In this document: in pieces, positions 12,363 to 24,634 of the stretch
How the letters are laid out: each line of letters starts with the position of its first letter
Position numbering within the stretch: position 1 is the first letter of the stretch
Origin: Ancistrus triradiatus
Taxonomy: Eukaryota > Chordata > Actinopteri > Siluriformes > Loricariidae
DNA: 64,000 nucleotides
Reading direction: 5' to 3'
NCBI GenBank assembly: GCA_025084515.1
Contig: JAJAGP010000769.1
Location: forward strand, 186,001-250,000
Position numbers and translations under genes: made by a program
Notes under the pieces: generated by a model
What the model was told of the DNA's origin: nothing
Seen by the model: the letters and a program-made list of their open reading frames with translations, nothing else
Databases searched by the model: none

Positions 12363-13289
12363 TAGCTTCTTTTGGACCTGCAGTACAAAAAGTAAAAAAA
12401 AAATCATCAAATATTAATAAGTACAAGGCTGCATCGATGTCACTGATTGATGTGTCTTAATCTGTGTGTAAAGAAGTACTTCAGCAGGTCTATAAATAAT
12501 AATTTTTGATTGCTTTCGTACTTATGACATGAATGATTTAACATTCTCGTAGATCGTGGCCAGACTTATCAGGTTTAACATAACCTGCCACTTCTCTTTG
12601 GTTAAAATGAATTGCGTTTTTACTGTAAAACTCGTTGTATTCAGTTCTGCGAACGAAGTAAAATATTCAAAGTAACTACGGCGGTCGTGCTTAACATCAG
12701 TGCTGCTATGTCTACTCATGGCCACAAGGCGGAGACATTGTTTTTTTTTTTTTTTTTAAATCAGAGTACTTATGGCTGACTCGATTCCAAAATACTGTAT
12801 ATTGTATTCTTTATTATAGTCTTTAGATATTCTGTTTGATTTTTATATTAAGCTTCTTTTGGGTAACTTTTTGTGTCAACTAATCCTTTTTGAGTCTTGG
12901 TCCTCCCAAGTTTTCGTCCTTGTAAATCAAAATCAAAATCAAAGTCAAAGTAAAATTTATTTTCAGGCCATGAGTACAACTAATTACACAGATGATCGAA
13001 ATTTCGTTTCCTGTTACTCCAGATGTGCAGTAATATAACAATAGCAATAACAACATTTATAAATAGTCAATGTATATAAACATTTCTAAAGAAACAAAAA
13101 ATATATTTAAAGAATTATTTTAAAAAGTATTCACAGAATGCTAAGAATCTGAGATCATCTGAATCTGAATTAAGGCTCAACTATCAAGGTAGTTCCAAGG
13201 TGCAATAATAAGGGTACACTAAAGAAAAGGTGCAATATATTATAGCGTAGAGTGCAGAAGAAGCAGCATATAGATATACATGTACGTAA
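12363..13289. other. AT-rich intergenic stretch between two Tc1 elements
   Basis: No gene is recognised. There is a short partial copy of the dispersed repeat (TTGAGTCTTGGTCCTCCCAAG, about 12890). A tract (AAAATCAAAGTCAAAGTAAAATTTATTTTCAGGCC, about 12930) resembles the start of a common fish SINE or MITE. This is the position where flank comparison predicts a TRIM body that is now absent. Confidence 0.5.
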
Positions 13290-14095
13290 AGAGAACCCAG
13301 TTAAACAAATGAAACAAAAATATTATACTTGCTCATTTATTTATTGAGGGAAATGATCCAATATTACACATTAGCGAGTGGCAAAAGTATGTGAACCTCT
13401 AGGATTAGCATTTAATTTGAAGGTGAAATTAGAGTCAGGTGTTTCGATCAATGGGATGACAGTGTGAGGGGGCACCCTGTTTTCTTTAAAGAACGGGGAT
13501 CTATCAAAGTCTGCACTTCACAAGTGGAAGTGTATCATGGCACGAACAAAGGAGATTTCTGAGGATCTCAGGAAAAGAGTTGTTGATGCTCATCAGGCTG
13601 GAAAGATCACTCCAAGAGCAAGGCGTGTAATAGTTGGCGAGGTCACAAATGACCCCAGGGTAACTTCTAAGCAACTGAAGGTCTCTCTCTCACATTGGCT
13701 AATGATAATGTTCATGAGTCCACCATCAGAAGAACACTGAACAACAATGGTGTGCATGGCAGGGCTGCGAGGAGAAAGCCACTGCTCTCCAAAAAAGAAC
13801 ATTGCTGCTCATCTGCAGTTTGCTAAAGATCACGTGGACGAGCCAGAAGGCTATTGGAAGAATGTTTTGTGGACGGATGAGACCAAAATAGAACTTTTTG
13901 GTTTAAAGAAAAGCATTATGTTTGGAGAAAGGAAATCACTGCATTCCAGCATAAGAACCTTATCCCATCTGTGAAACATGGTGGTGGTAGTATCATGGTT
14001 TGGGCCTGTTTTGCTGCATCTGCTAAAATTGCAGTTATTGCTGCACCGGGGGGTCACACCAGATACTGAAAGCAAAGGGTCACATACTTTATTGC
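13290..14095 (+). mobile_element. Tc1-like transposon with internally deleted transposase
   Basis: On the plus strand, MARTKEISEDLRKRVVDAHQ begins at 13537. The frame then jumps from AHQAGK directly to ITPRARRVIVGEVTNDPRV, deleting the second half of the HTH. It breaks again before a later segment with the first catalytic aspartate (YWKNVLWTDETKIELFG, about 13852). The 3' third with the other acidic residues is missing. The 5' end (GAGTGGCAAAAGTATGTGAACC) is the complement of the ends of the 5866-6522 element, so both belong to one family. Inactive. Confidence 0.85.
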
Positions 14096-14109
14096 ACGTT
14101 ATTTATGAG

Positions 14110-14950
14110 CTTTATTGCTGTTTTAGATTGCAGAAGGAAGCAAATTGCCAAAAATGGCCATATTTAAGCGTTTCAAGTTTGGTAAAAGAAAATTGTCCAT
14201 TTATAATACAGTAATTATAATGTTATACTGCATAATCAGTAGCAGTAGCATTATTACCTGATCTTGTTTTCTCGGTTCTGTTGTAACCTGTGAAGCAGAT
14301 AATGATGAAACACCTGAATTAATATCTATTGTAGTACACACCTTTATTACCGTTACAATTCCTTATTTTGCACTTCCTTACTCGGTTTGAGTTCCACTTT
14401 TCAGTTCACCTGTTACTAGTAACTGTAGGTGTGTTTCCTGTAAAAATGACACTCCCATTCTGTAGGGATTCCAGACTACATAATGCCAATATACACATTT
14501 TTATGTTATTTCATTCAATATTTTTTATCCATTTTCACTACTGTTACTATTAATTACTATATTTTCTCTCTGTTCATATTTATTTAGTTTCTGTTTATTT
14601 AAACTATGATTATAACTTATTAATTAGATAACTTACATATATAGTTAATATAGATAATTCTTTGATTTAACATCTAAGCCGCCCAAGCAGGTCGGGTCCC
14701 TTTTTGAGTCTTGGGTTTCCCAAGGTTTCTTCCTTATAGCGTTTAGGGATTTTCCTTGCCACGGTCACCCTAGGCTTGCTCAATTTGGGATTGGCCTTAG
14801 ATATTAGAAGATAATAGAAAAATAAAGCTGCTTTGAGACAATGTTCCGTTATAAAAAGCGCTATAGAAATAAATCTAACTCGACTTGCCTTTCAAAAATC
14901 TGATTAGTTCACCTTTTTGGTCAAATTAATCAACAGATATATGTGGGGCT
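14110..14950 (-). repeat. Orphan 5' flank of a lost TRIM copy (matches 5150-5860)
   Basis: From GCAGAAGGAAGCAAATTGCC through CATAATCAGTAGCAGTAGCATTATTACC to CAACAGATATATGTGGGGCTCCCAGATA, this stretch follows the 5' flank of TRIM copy 2 almost exactly, including the dispersed repeat. No TRIM body lies on its left: the Tc1 element at 13290-14095 is there instead. It is evidence for a lost copy (see findings). Confidence 0.75.
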
Positions 14951-15577
14951 CCCAGATATAGATAACAGAGGATTCATCTGTATTCTGAAACACATAATGT
15001 TAAGAAATAACAACTTACTGTATTAGACGTAGATGTTGGAAAATGCAGATTTATAATAGAAAAGTAGAAAAAAAAGCATATATATTGTAGGCTACATATA
15101 TAAGGTGCAGAACAGAACATAAACAGTTTTACAGATTTTACAGTTTTACAGATATGTGCAGATTACAATAGTATGGGAATATTCTGCACATATCTGCTCA
15201 TTTATATTCTGTTGTTTTGACTTTTCTTTCTACTGGTTGCTCCGGTGTTGTCATGTTGTGCAACATTTATCAGATTTCACTGTTAAAACACGACACACAA
15301 CTCTTAATGGTATTGCATTTTCATTTATTCATTTAGCAGATGATCTTATACAGAGAAACTTCCAAAATGTCTTACAGAATCTGAGGAGAAATCAATGCAA
15401 GTGTGTTCCATAGAGGATCAAATGGGTATTTTTTAAATTTATGAGATATAAAACATAGAGTAGGAAAAATATGAGTTTAGAAACCTTTCCACAGATGTGT
15501 TATTTTACCTCTGTATAAAGTAAACCAGCTACATTTTCTGTCTGGAGATGAATACGTTCCCTGTAAGGTCGAAGTAT

Positions 15578-17864
15578 TTAAAAAGGAGAGATGATCACTG
15601 AGTTTTCACCAGGACTGAAGTACGGATAGAGTTCCTCAGTGAAAAACTGACCAGTGAAAGAGTAGATATGAGATCTGTTCTCCACATCATAAAAAGAGAC
15701 CAGGCCCCCCTCATAATCAACAAACACCCCGACCTTCTGGGGCTTCTCTCTCAGAAAGAGAGTGATATGACGATTATCGCGGGCTGTACAGTCCTTCCCG
15801 TTCTTTAGCTTTATAGTCCAGAATCCAGTCTGAGGTGTCAGTATAATGTTTCCCTTCCTGTTAACAGATGCTGTGGCCACTCCTAAACTCCAGTCGGTCT
15901 TACCATCGACCTGCACCTCATAGTAAAATCTCCGTGAGGAGAAACCCTGCTGTCCCAGGACATTAAAATAACACGTGAATCTTTTTGGTGTGTCAGGAAG
16001 ATTCTTCTTTGTTACTCCACGTCTCACTTCCTTTAGGTTTTCGGACAGGGCGAGATTGGGATGAGCAGTTTCAGGGTCCAGAGTCACATTCTCTAAGAGA
16101 AGAGCTCAGTTTGTGATGTGATGCTTGGTGATATGTTTATAAGTTAAGAAAACCTGCATTGTACCTGCATAATGCTGAATCTTCTTGAGTTGTGCAGGGG
16201 CTGTCGAGGGCAATTACAATCAAAGAGGTCATGCAATTGATTTTAAAAATCATGCTTTCTTGTAATCTTTGCATTAGATAAACATCTTCAAATTAGAATT
16301 TCTCACCTGTTTCTTTCAGCCTCTCGTTCTGCATCTCACAGAGTTTTTCATTCAAAGTCTTCTGAAGTTTAAGCATAGCGTTGGGCAGCTCCATCACATT
16401 CAGATGAGTATCGATCCCGATATTGGGCCAGTTCTGGGTGGGTGGAGGTCTGAACACTGATGGATAAACCTATAGTAGATCAGAAAAAAGGAGAAATCTC
16501 TCAGAATGGAGACTGATGTTCTGCATTGGGTTGAGCAGAGAGAGGAACGCTGACCTGTAGGAGGTTTAGATGCTCGTCAGTGTGTAGAATGTCAGCGTCT
16601 CTCCTCTCTAGCTCAGCGATCTCCCACTCCAGCTCTTTAATGAATCGTTGAGCCTGTCTCTCTGCTGCTTTCTGATTCTCCTCCATCATCTCAAGCAGCT
16701 CAGCCTGTCTCTTCTCAATGCAGCGAATCAAAAAAGCGAAGACTTCAACGCTGTCTGCTTTCTCCTTCTCTGTGTTTTTCTGAATCAAGGAGAAGTTTCA
16801 CTTGCATCAATTAACAGGTACGGTATGTATGAAGTCACTTGTGGTCAAAACTAAATCAGGTTTCACCCACTTTGCTGAGCTCTACTGAGTGTTTTATCTC
16901 TTGGATCTTCTTCACTGTGTCTCTGATGCGCTGCTGAACCTCGGTCTGTTTCTTCGCCAGATTAGTTTGTGGGGAAAAAAAGCAAACCAAATATTTTATT
17001 TCTATTTCAAGGTGGAATTAATAGTTTTCTTAAAGATTTTCAGATTATTATTATATTTTGTTGTTGTTGCTGTTTATGCTTCTCACCTTTATCTCTTCAC
17101 TCATCTTCTCTATAGGAATAAAACGGTGATTCTTGTCATGTCCCTCAGTGCAGAACTGACATATGTACATCTGATCATCTTTGCAGAACATCTCCAGAGG
17201 TTTCTCGTGCTTCTGGCATATGTAGTCCTCCAGGTTCTTCACAGGGTTTATTAGTTTGTGTTTCTTCAGTTTTCCTACATTATTATGAGGCTCGAGGTGA
17301 GACTTGCAGAAAGTCAGACCACAATCCAGACAAGATTTCAGAGTTTTTATGTTCACTCCAGTACAGACATCACAAAGAACCGGATATTTCTTCTTGTAGT
17401 GATCTAAAGATTCTTTCAGCGCTGTATTAATCTTGAGTTCAGGTCTCTTGCTGAATTCTGCTTTGCATGATGGGCAAACACAATGTCGGCTCTTGTCCCA
17501 ATAGCCTGTAAGGCAGGTTTTGCAGAAGTTGTGTCCACACCCAGTGGTAACTGGAGCATTTAACACATCCCGGCAGAGGGAACACGACAAATGATCTTCA
17601 AGCAGGAGGCCACCAGAGCCATGTGCAGCTACTTGATAGGTGGGGAATGAAAATAGTGGAAGAAAAGGCGTTATGAGTTTTGTACAACTTTTGTACAGGG
17701 TCATGCATTGAGTTACTTATATGAGCAGTCATCATGACCATGACCTCTATGAGCGACGGTCTGTGTTTTAAAATCCAGACAGCAGCAAACGTATAAAACA
17801 TGTATGAAATGTATAGCTTACTAGGAGGATCTTTTCTTGGTTGTCGTGGTGAAGATTCTGCCAT
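15578..17864 (-). CDS. Bloodthirsty-related TRIM, copy 4 (tandem duplicate of copy 3)
   Basis: Exons are 17822-17864, 17087-17631, 16871-16951 (or to 16966), 16555-16779, 16307-16469, 16165-16200 and 15578-16092; all phases join to about 535 residues. The leader MAESSPRQPRKDPP is identical to copy 3. The RING (LSCSLCRDVLNAPVTTGCGH) and B-boxes are complete, though the second B-box reads EGHDKNHR where sisters have ADHKNHD. It shares the AA-for-AG acceptor change of copy 3 before ACTAATCTG, so the same 15-nt shift is expected. The coiled-coil exon is 9 nt shorter than in most copies. The SPRY domain is intact through YEGGLVSFYDVENRSHIYSF and ends with GENSVIISPF, shorter than its paralogues. 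Family role: RING-type E3 ligase. Confidence 0.8.
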
Positions 17865-18734
17865 TTCGTTTCACCGTTTTAACCCTTTCTGTACAGAATA
17901 AAACAACTCTAATGACCCTTCACTGCTTCACTTCATTGCAAGAGTTTGTTTTAAAATCTTTACTTAACAGACAGCAAACATGTAAAATCCTCTTTGCTTA
18001 ACATAACATGCAAGTATGAACCTTTAAATAATGTACCATTTTGTTGTTATCACTGTTTTACTAGATTGCAGAATGTTATTCCTACCTTTGGTAATTATGA
18101 AAGGTTATCTTTTAAAAGATAATATCATAAGTAATAACTGTAATTATCATCAGAAGATCCTTACCTGGTTTCTTTTTCAGAGAGCAGATGTTGACGCCTG
18201 AATGATGAAATAAAATGCAGTGGGAAGTGCGTACCTTTAGTATTTGTACTGTTAGAGCTTCCTAATTTGAGCTTCCTGACTCGATTTTACTTCCACATCT
18301 CAGCTTACCTGTTATGGGTGGGGTTCTCATAAATCAAAAGACCTACTTTTTGTTTACCCAGGTAAAAATACACGCTTGCAAATTACAAGTCACAGATTTA
18401 GGCTCCATCACCTTAATGACCTTAAATGTAATAAATCAGAATACCACAGGTCCGTATAACGTATATTTGAACTGATATAAATCGGCAATAACGTTATAAT
18501 CTTATTATACATTCATGTGTCAATAGCAAAAGAGTTGGAGTTAATATGGGTGGAGATCCTGATCTAGATCAGTCAGTTGGTGTCAGAGTATTAATCCAAG
18601 GTTTTTTTTTGTTTCAAAATGATGACAGTCTCAATATAAATGTTGTTTGTTGTTGTCACTGGAATTGCAGAAAACTCCCCGATAGGTTCTCTGGATCTTC
18701 CATTTTCATTAGCCCCCATACAATGGTCATGAAG

Positions 18735-19690
18735 GGAAGACCGGGTATGGTTGTAACACTTTTTGCTTCAGCACCTGTACCTCACTGAATTTTGAGCTAC
18801 AAAGTACACACATTTCTTTACAACAAATAGCACCCATTCAAACCTCTGCAAGATTATCACAGACCTCGTGAGTTGATGTCAAATATACGGTGTTCCTTTG
18901 TTACAACCTACCCCACTACCAGGGGTAGGTTGTAACACATGCTGCGGTAGGTTGTAACAATTAGACAAAAGAAGCAAAAATAGAGGCCACACCATGCAAT
19001 ATGCTTCAAAAAGAGGTTGATTGAAATAAAAGAACAATCCAGAACAATGTCTCTCTCTCTCTGTGACTGACCATAACTAAAATCCACTTTCTTACCTCAT
19101 GTGGAGTGAGTCCATAATACAGGTATTTGGCATTTATGTTATTTAGCAGACACCCTTATCCAGAGCAACTTACAACATATACAGTCTTACAATCCAAGCA
19201 ATTGTGGGTTAAGGGTCTTGCTCAAGGACACAGCAGTGGCGGCTTGGCAGATGGGATTTGAACCCTGGACATTCTGGTCTAGAGTCCAGTACTTAACTGC
19301 TATGCTACAGTCCCCAGGTCTGCTGCCTGAGTCAAATAGTCAAACCACACTTCCTTCTGCACTTCAGAGAAAACTTTGTTGCTGCTCCAGTAACCTACAC
19401 TGAGAAGATCACTGGACCCCTGGTCTCTCAGCTTCTGCAGTGATTTGCAGTATCTGCTCAGTATAACGTGGCAGATCCAATGTGCATTTTCAACTGATCT
19501 GACTGACTTGCCCTTCTTTGTGATCTCATCATTTGCTTTTTTTTCAAACATTTGCAGACACACCTCTGTCAGTCTTTCTTTTCCACTGCCTAGGCATTCT
19601 GTAAAATTATTAAAATCAAGAAAGTTTTGTTAGTTGTATGTAAGGGGATGGTTTGTAACACTTTTTAAAGATGTGTTACAACCCACTCCA
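18735..19690. mobile_element. Candidate DNA element rich in GGTTGTAACA motifs, with a nested SINE
   Basis: GGTTGTAACA or its complement occurs near 18749, 18899, 18926 and 18950, with looser copies near 19649 and 19675, in inverted orientations at the two ends. The segment begins almost where similarity between the two duplicated TRIM flanks ends (18731), as expected of an insertion or a breakpoint. A minus-strand open stretch at 19300-19563 (MCLQMFEKKANDEITKKGKS) may be a transposase scrap. I cannot assign a family. Confidence 0.35.
19128..19312 (+). repeat. tRNA-derived SINE-like repeat
   Basis: TTATTTAGCAGACACCCTTATCCAGAGCAACTTACAA is followed by GGTTAAGGGTCTTGCTCAAGGACACAGCAGTGG, GGGATTTGAACCCTGG and TACTTAACTGCTATGCTAC. 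This is the well-known arrangement of a fish SINE/LINE-tail repeat containing a T-arm-like GATTTGAACCC. A second, diverged copy lies at 45340-45510. Confidence 0.65.
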
Positions 19691-19932
19691 AAATGCATCA
19701 CATTTTGCCTGAGAAACTAAAATTTAATGTAAAATAATTCATATGGGTTTCATGTTTCATGTTCATATTGTTCACAGTTTTAAAAAGCAGTGCTTGCAAC
19801 TCAGAAGCTCTCTGTTGTCGCTCTAAAATTATTTCAGTATGATGTGTCTAACTAGTATTGAAATAAGAAATCGATTCTCTTATCAAACTGAGATTGAGAT
19901 TGTAAATGTCTGGAATGCTGGGGTAAATAAAT

Positions 19933-22900
19933 TCATTCTGTCTTTAATACAGGACTGATGATCAGCGGATCCAAGTTCTTCCCTTCGTAATCAGGGCCAG
20001 GCCAGAAGTATGGATAGAGTTTCTCATTGAAAGACTGACCAGTGAAAGAGTAGATATGAGATCTGTTCTCTACATCGTAAAAGGAGACCAGACCCTCCTC
20101 ATAATCCACCAACACCCCCAGCTTTTGGGGTTTCACTTTCGGAAAGAGCTGGATGGAGGTATCATCGCAGGCCATGTAGTTCTTCCAATTCCTCAGAACT
20201 ACAGTCCAAAGTCCGTTCTCTGGTTTCAGAACAATCTCTCCCTTCCTGTTAACAGACTCTCTGGTCACTCCGATCTCCCACTCGGCCTTCCCGCCGACCT
20301 GCACCTCGTAGTAAAATCTGCCTGTGGTGAAACTCTGCTTTCCCAGAATGATGCTATAATACGTGAATCTTTTAGGGGTATTGGTGAGATCCTGGATTGT
20401 GTTTCCACGTCTCACTTGTTTTCCATCTTCGGACAGGATGAGTATGGGGTGAGCTGTTTCAGGATCCAGAGTCACATCCACTGGGAAAAACACAGAATAT
20501 GATATGAGAACAGTCTATCTCTTTGAAATGTCCACTTTTAGAACCATTCCCAAGATCTCTTCTAATGCTGAAATGCAGAATACCTTTTAAACTGTATTTA
20601 TTTCCCACCTTAATATGTTTATGTTTGCCTCGCACCAAGTTGTTGTGTTGTTATTCTGTCATTATTGGTTATGAGTTTAACAAAATTGTAAATTAAATCA
20701 GTCTTATGCACAAGTTCATCATTACTGCTCCAAATAAAAAAGCCAAAGTCATGTGGTAATGTCTAATGATGTGAATTTGTGACTGATTTCTACTTTTAAC
20801 TTTAGGGAAGAACAGAATCCACTCTGTACCTGCATGCTGCTGAATCCTCTTCAGTTCTATGGAGACTGATTACAATAAATAAAAACGTGCATTAGATTTT
20901 AAAGATCAGGTTTCCACACACAAAATGTGTGAGTTATTGAACAACTTTTCAATAACCGAGCAAAGAGTTTCTCACCAATTTCTCTCATCTTCTCGTTCTG
21001 CGTTTTACTGAGCTTCTCATTCAGACTCTTCTGAACCTGAGACAGAGCTTTCCTCACTGTCTCCACGTTTGGATTGGTGTCGATCCCCGTATCGCTCTGG
21101 TTCTTGGTTGGTGGATTTTTGCACACTGATAGATAAACCTACAGCAGAAAGGATAACTGCTTAGAGTCTCAGCATGGAGTTCTGTGATGTTCTAAATTAG
21201 TTTTGAGCAGAGAGGAACACTGACCTGTAGATGGAGATGCTCCTCAGTGCGTAGAAGCTTCTCCAGCTCACCAATCTCTTGCTCCAGCTCTTTAATAAAT
21301 TCTTCAGCCTGTCTCTCTGCTGCTTTCTGCTTCCCCTCCATCATCTCAAGCAGCTCAGCCTGACTCTTCTCAATGGAGCGAATCAGAGCAGTGAATAGTT
21401 CAACGCTCTCTGCTTTCTCTTTCGCTGTGTTTTTCTAAATCAGTGAGAAATTTACCACTTTTAGAAAATAACAGGGAAGATTCTTCGTTCCTTTTACTTT
21501 ATATGCAGCAGTAAAAACCTCGGTGTGCATGTAGTCTCTCATTTATAGGATGTGCTGTATAGATAACATGCCCAGAATAACCTTCTCCCACCTTAGAATT
21601 ATTGCTAAACCGAGGAATGTCATATGATTTCCACATTTTATGGCTTTTATGACCCCTCATGTGGATTACGGTTACGCCTTCCCTTCTGGATGTTCCAGTA
21701 AGGTTTATTATTCATACTCAGAGTATTAAGCCTTTCTTTTAGCCTTCTGGAATGTGACACAGTGTCAGTTTTTAAAACTAGGCTCAATATTTACTTATAT
21801 AGTTAGTCATTTTGCTAAAAGTTCCACTTTTCACTGACTTTGCTGAGCTTCACTGACTGTTTAACCTCTTGGATTTTCTTCAGTTTGTCTCGGATAATCT
21901 GCTGAACCTCTGTCTTTACCTTTCCCTCATTACTCTGTGGACAAAAACACAGTTTTCATGAATAAATTTTGCTTTTACAAGTTCTATTCAAACACTGTCT
22001 GTGTTAATCAGTATCTCACCTTCTCTCCGCTCTCCTTCCTTATAGGAACGACATCGTGATTCTTGTGATCTCCCTCAGTGCAGAACTGACATATGTACAT
22101 CTGATCATCTCTACAGAACATCTCCAGAGGTTTCTCATGCTTCTGGCATATGTAGTCCTCCAGGTTCTTCACAGGGTTTATTAGTTTGTGTTTCTTCAGT
22201 TTTTCTACAGTGTTATGAGGCTCGAGGTGAGACGTACAGAAAGTCAGACCACAATCCAGACAGGATTTCAGAGCTTTCTGCTTCACTCCAGTACAGGAAT
22301 CACAAAGGATCTCATGTTTATCAGGATGATTTTTCTTCTTGAAGTGATCCACAACCTCTCTCAGGGTCGTATTAATCTTGAGTTCAGGTCTCTTGCTAAA
22401 TTTCTCTTTACACAACGGACAATGACAAGTTTGACTCTTTTCCCAGCATTGTGTAAGGCAGGTCTTGCAGAAGTTGTGTCCACATGGGGTGGTGACGGGA
22501 TCGGTGAAGACATCCAGACAGATGGAGCACAGCAGCTGATCTTCAGGCAGGTAACTCATGGAGCCACTGGCAACTGTTTATAGATAAGGATTGAAAAGAA
22601 AGTGTAATTAATGTTTCGACATGATCATGATCTCCTTGTAAAAGCATAATACTTCGAATGCTTCAGACCTTTCTCACCTCCACAGATCCCAGAGATCATG
22701 ATCCTTGGACATGCTTGACCGTTAGGTTACAAAACTTTTGGAAAAGTAAGTTAATTTTCTCCTAATGTTGAGTGATGTAGACAAACAACTTGATGCAGTA
22801 CCGTTTAAAAGCTGGAGGAGGGCGGGTTCCCATTTGAGCTGGGTTTCTCTACCGGTTTCTCACTTATTGGTCTGAAGATATTTTTCCTTGCCACTATTGC

Positions 22901-23283
22901 CTCTAGCTTTCTCATTTGTGCTCAAGTATTAGCTTTTGTAAAGCTGCTTTGAGACAATGTCTATTCTCAAAAAGCACTATATATAAGTTGAACTTGAACG
23001 TAAACTGTTTAGTGATGAACCAAAGAGATTTAACTTTTATGTTACTTCTTAACCTGATTAATAACCTGAGTTTGGCTTGCAAGCTCAGCCAGGATTCAAA
23101 CCCAAGTCCTCAGGTACTGCTCTTCCCCGCAGCTCTCTCTTACAGCCAAGCCACCAGCTAAAACAACTAATTCAATACTCAAAAGTTAATGTATGAGCAG
23201 TGTGACTTACATCGAAGTGGTTTCTCCATGCTCCAGTTTTTCCATGCTCCTGTTCTTGGTCTTTGTAGTGGAGATTCTCCCAT
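19933..23283 (-). CDS. Bloodthirsty-related TRIM, copy 5 (complete, 7 exons)
   Basis: Exons are 23211-23283, 22020-22573, 21839-21934, 21225-21434, 20976-21138, 20830-20865 and 19933-20480, joining in frame to 559 residues. The leader is MGESPLQRPRTGAWKNWSM. The RING (LLCSICLDVFTDPVTTPCGH, CPLC) and both B-boxes (CDSC..., HKNHDVVP) are intact. The main coiled-coil exon is 210 nt, 24 nt shorter than in sisters, removing about one heptad turn near KELEQEIGELEKLL. PRY-SPRY is complete (VTLDPETAHPIL, WEIGVTRESVNRKGE, LVDYEEGLVSFYDV) and ends in PLIISPVLKTE. The intron at 21440-21830 is longer than in other copies and may hold a decayed element. By family it acts as an E3 ubiquitin ligase in the cytosol. 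Confidence 0.85.
22850..22995. repeat. Dispersed repeat copy in intron 1 of TRIM copy 5
   Basis: TTTTTCCTTGCCACTATTGCC, then GTAAAGCTGCTTTGAGACAATG and AAAAAGCACTATATATAAGTT. This is the same family as 5630-5800 and 14690-14890, diverged. Confidence 0.6.
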
Positions 23284-23399
23284 TTTCCTTTTCAGTAGAA
23301 AGAACAATTTCAGCAGGAAATCACACGCCTCAGTCCATCTGCCTATCTGCCGTCTATCACATGTTGTAATAAACTCAGTCTTTCTCAATCGTTCTCACA

Positions 23400-23710
23400 G
23401 GACTCAATCCCTGTTATCATATTGATCTTTGACCATAAAATGTATTGTAAGACGTGTTTTACTGCTTATGATTTAAATGCATAGCAGAAGGAAGCAAACT
23501 TTGACCATGTTGAATATCTCCCTTCTGGAAAGAAATAACAGAGGAAAGAAATAACACCATGTCTCTGTTTCAGTTTTAGGATTGATAAATGAGCATGATT
23601 TCTTTGTCATTTGAAGAATATGCAGGAAGGAATTAAGCTTTATAAACACCAGTGGTATTATTATGTGTTATTAGTTATTCAAAGCAACTATAACACACAA
23701 AGCAGGAAAT
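23400..23710. repeat. 5' flank of TRIM copy 5, duplicated at 34403-34700
   Basis: CCTGTTATCAT.TTGATCTTTGA.CATAAAATG and TGTAAGACGTGTTTTACTG, then GCATAGCAGAAG.AAGCAAA and TTTGTCATTTGAAGAATATG, occur in the same order at 34413-34620. No coding exon is visible. Bases 23710-24634 contain no recognised gene. Confidence 0.7.
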
Positions 23711-24634
23711 AATAAAACATTTCAGTTATGAAATCATAGGTATTGAAGTATTGGCAGAGCTCATATATGATATAAACAATTAAATTCCAATTTCTTCTTA
23801 ACTCATGTTGCCTTTATGTAGAAAGTATTAATCATAACATTATAAAAAGGTTAATGTGTGAGCACAAATTATAGATAATGTGGTGGCTATTCTAATGGAC
23901 ATCAGTCAGCTCGTGTCAGAAGACTGATCTGATGAGGTTATTAGAGAATTTGTGTTTTTTAAACAAAGATCTCAGTTGAAATGTTGCTCATCGTCGTCAT
24001 TGGAATCACGGTTTCACGTCGCTACCTGACATAAGAAGATACTGAGAGTTTTTTATTTTATTATATTTGTCCAGTAAAGATTTGGGGTCACAAACCACGA
24101 ACCCTGATTGTTGTCTGTAGGTATAGTGTCTGTATAGCAGAGGTTGTGTGAATTGTTTTTTATTTCAAATGCAACCAAATATTTGACCAGAAATATTGCA
24201 CTTGCAAATGGAGTCAAATTATATACAAAATTAGATCTCCTTTAATTTCTACTAAAGTCTTTTATTGAAATGTAACAAAGTCAATTCATCAGACAATTCA
24301 TATACACAGACTGAATTATCTAAATTATGTTTGATTATGCAAAACAAACAGCAGTATTCGATTCTGACTTTATCCAGATCCCAGCATATTGTAGTATTAA
24401 AAGCTATTGTAGAAAACACTGTGATGCTTTAAGTGCCACCTTTACTCCTGTATATCACTGATGAAACTAAATCTTTATATCTCATTCTTTTACAGGCACA
24501 CACATTCTTTACACACAAATGTATATGTTCATATTTTTTTCCTGATGCTGATCTTTTTGACTTGCGTTTCACCCCAGATTTATTAAAAATACTTTTTAAT
24601 TTTTCATAAGTTACTGAATCACTGAGGTGAAAAT

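Noticed and set aside
22188..22583. Plus-strand frame antisense to a RING/B-box exon
   Set aside because: It is the mirror of a conserved coding exon; the same shadow appears opposite other TRIM copies.
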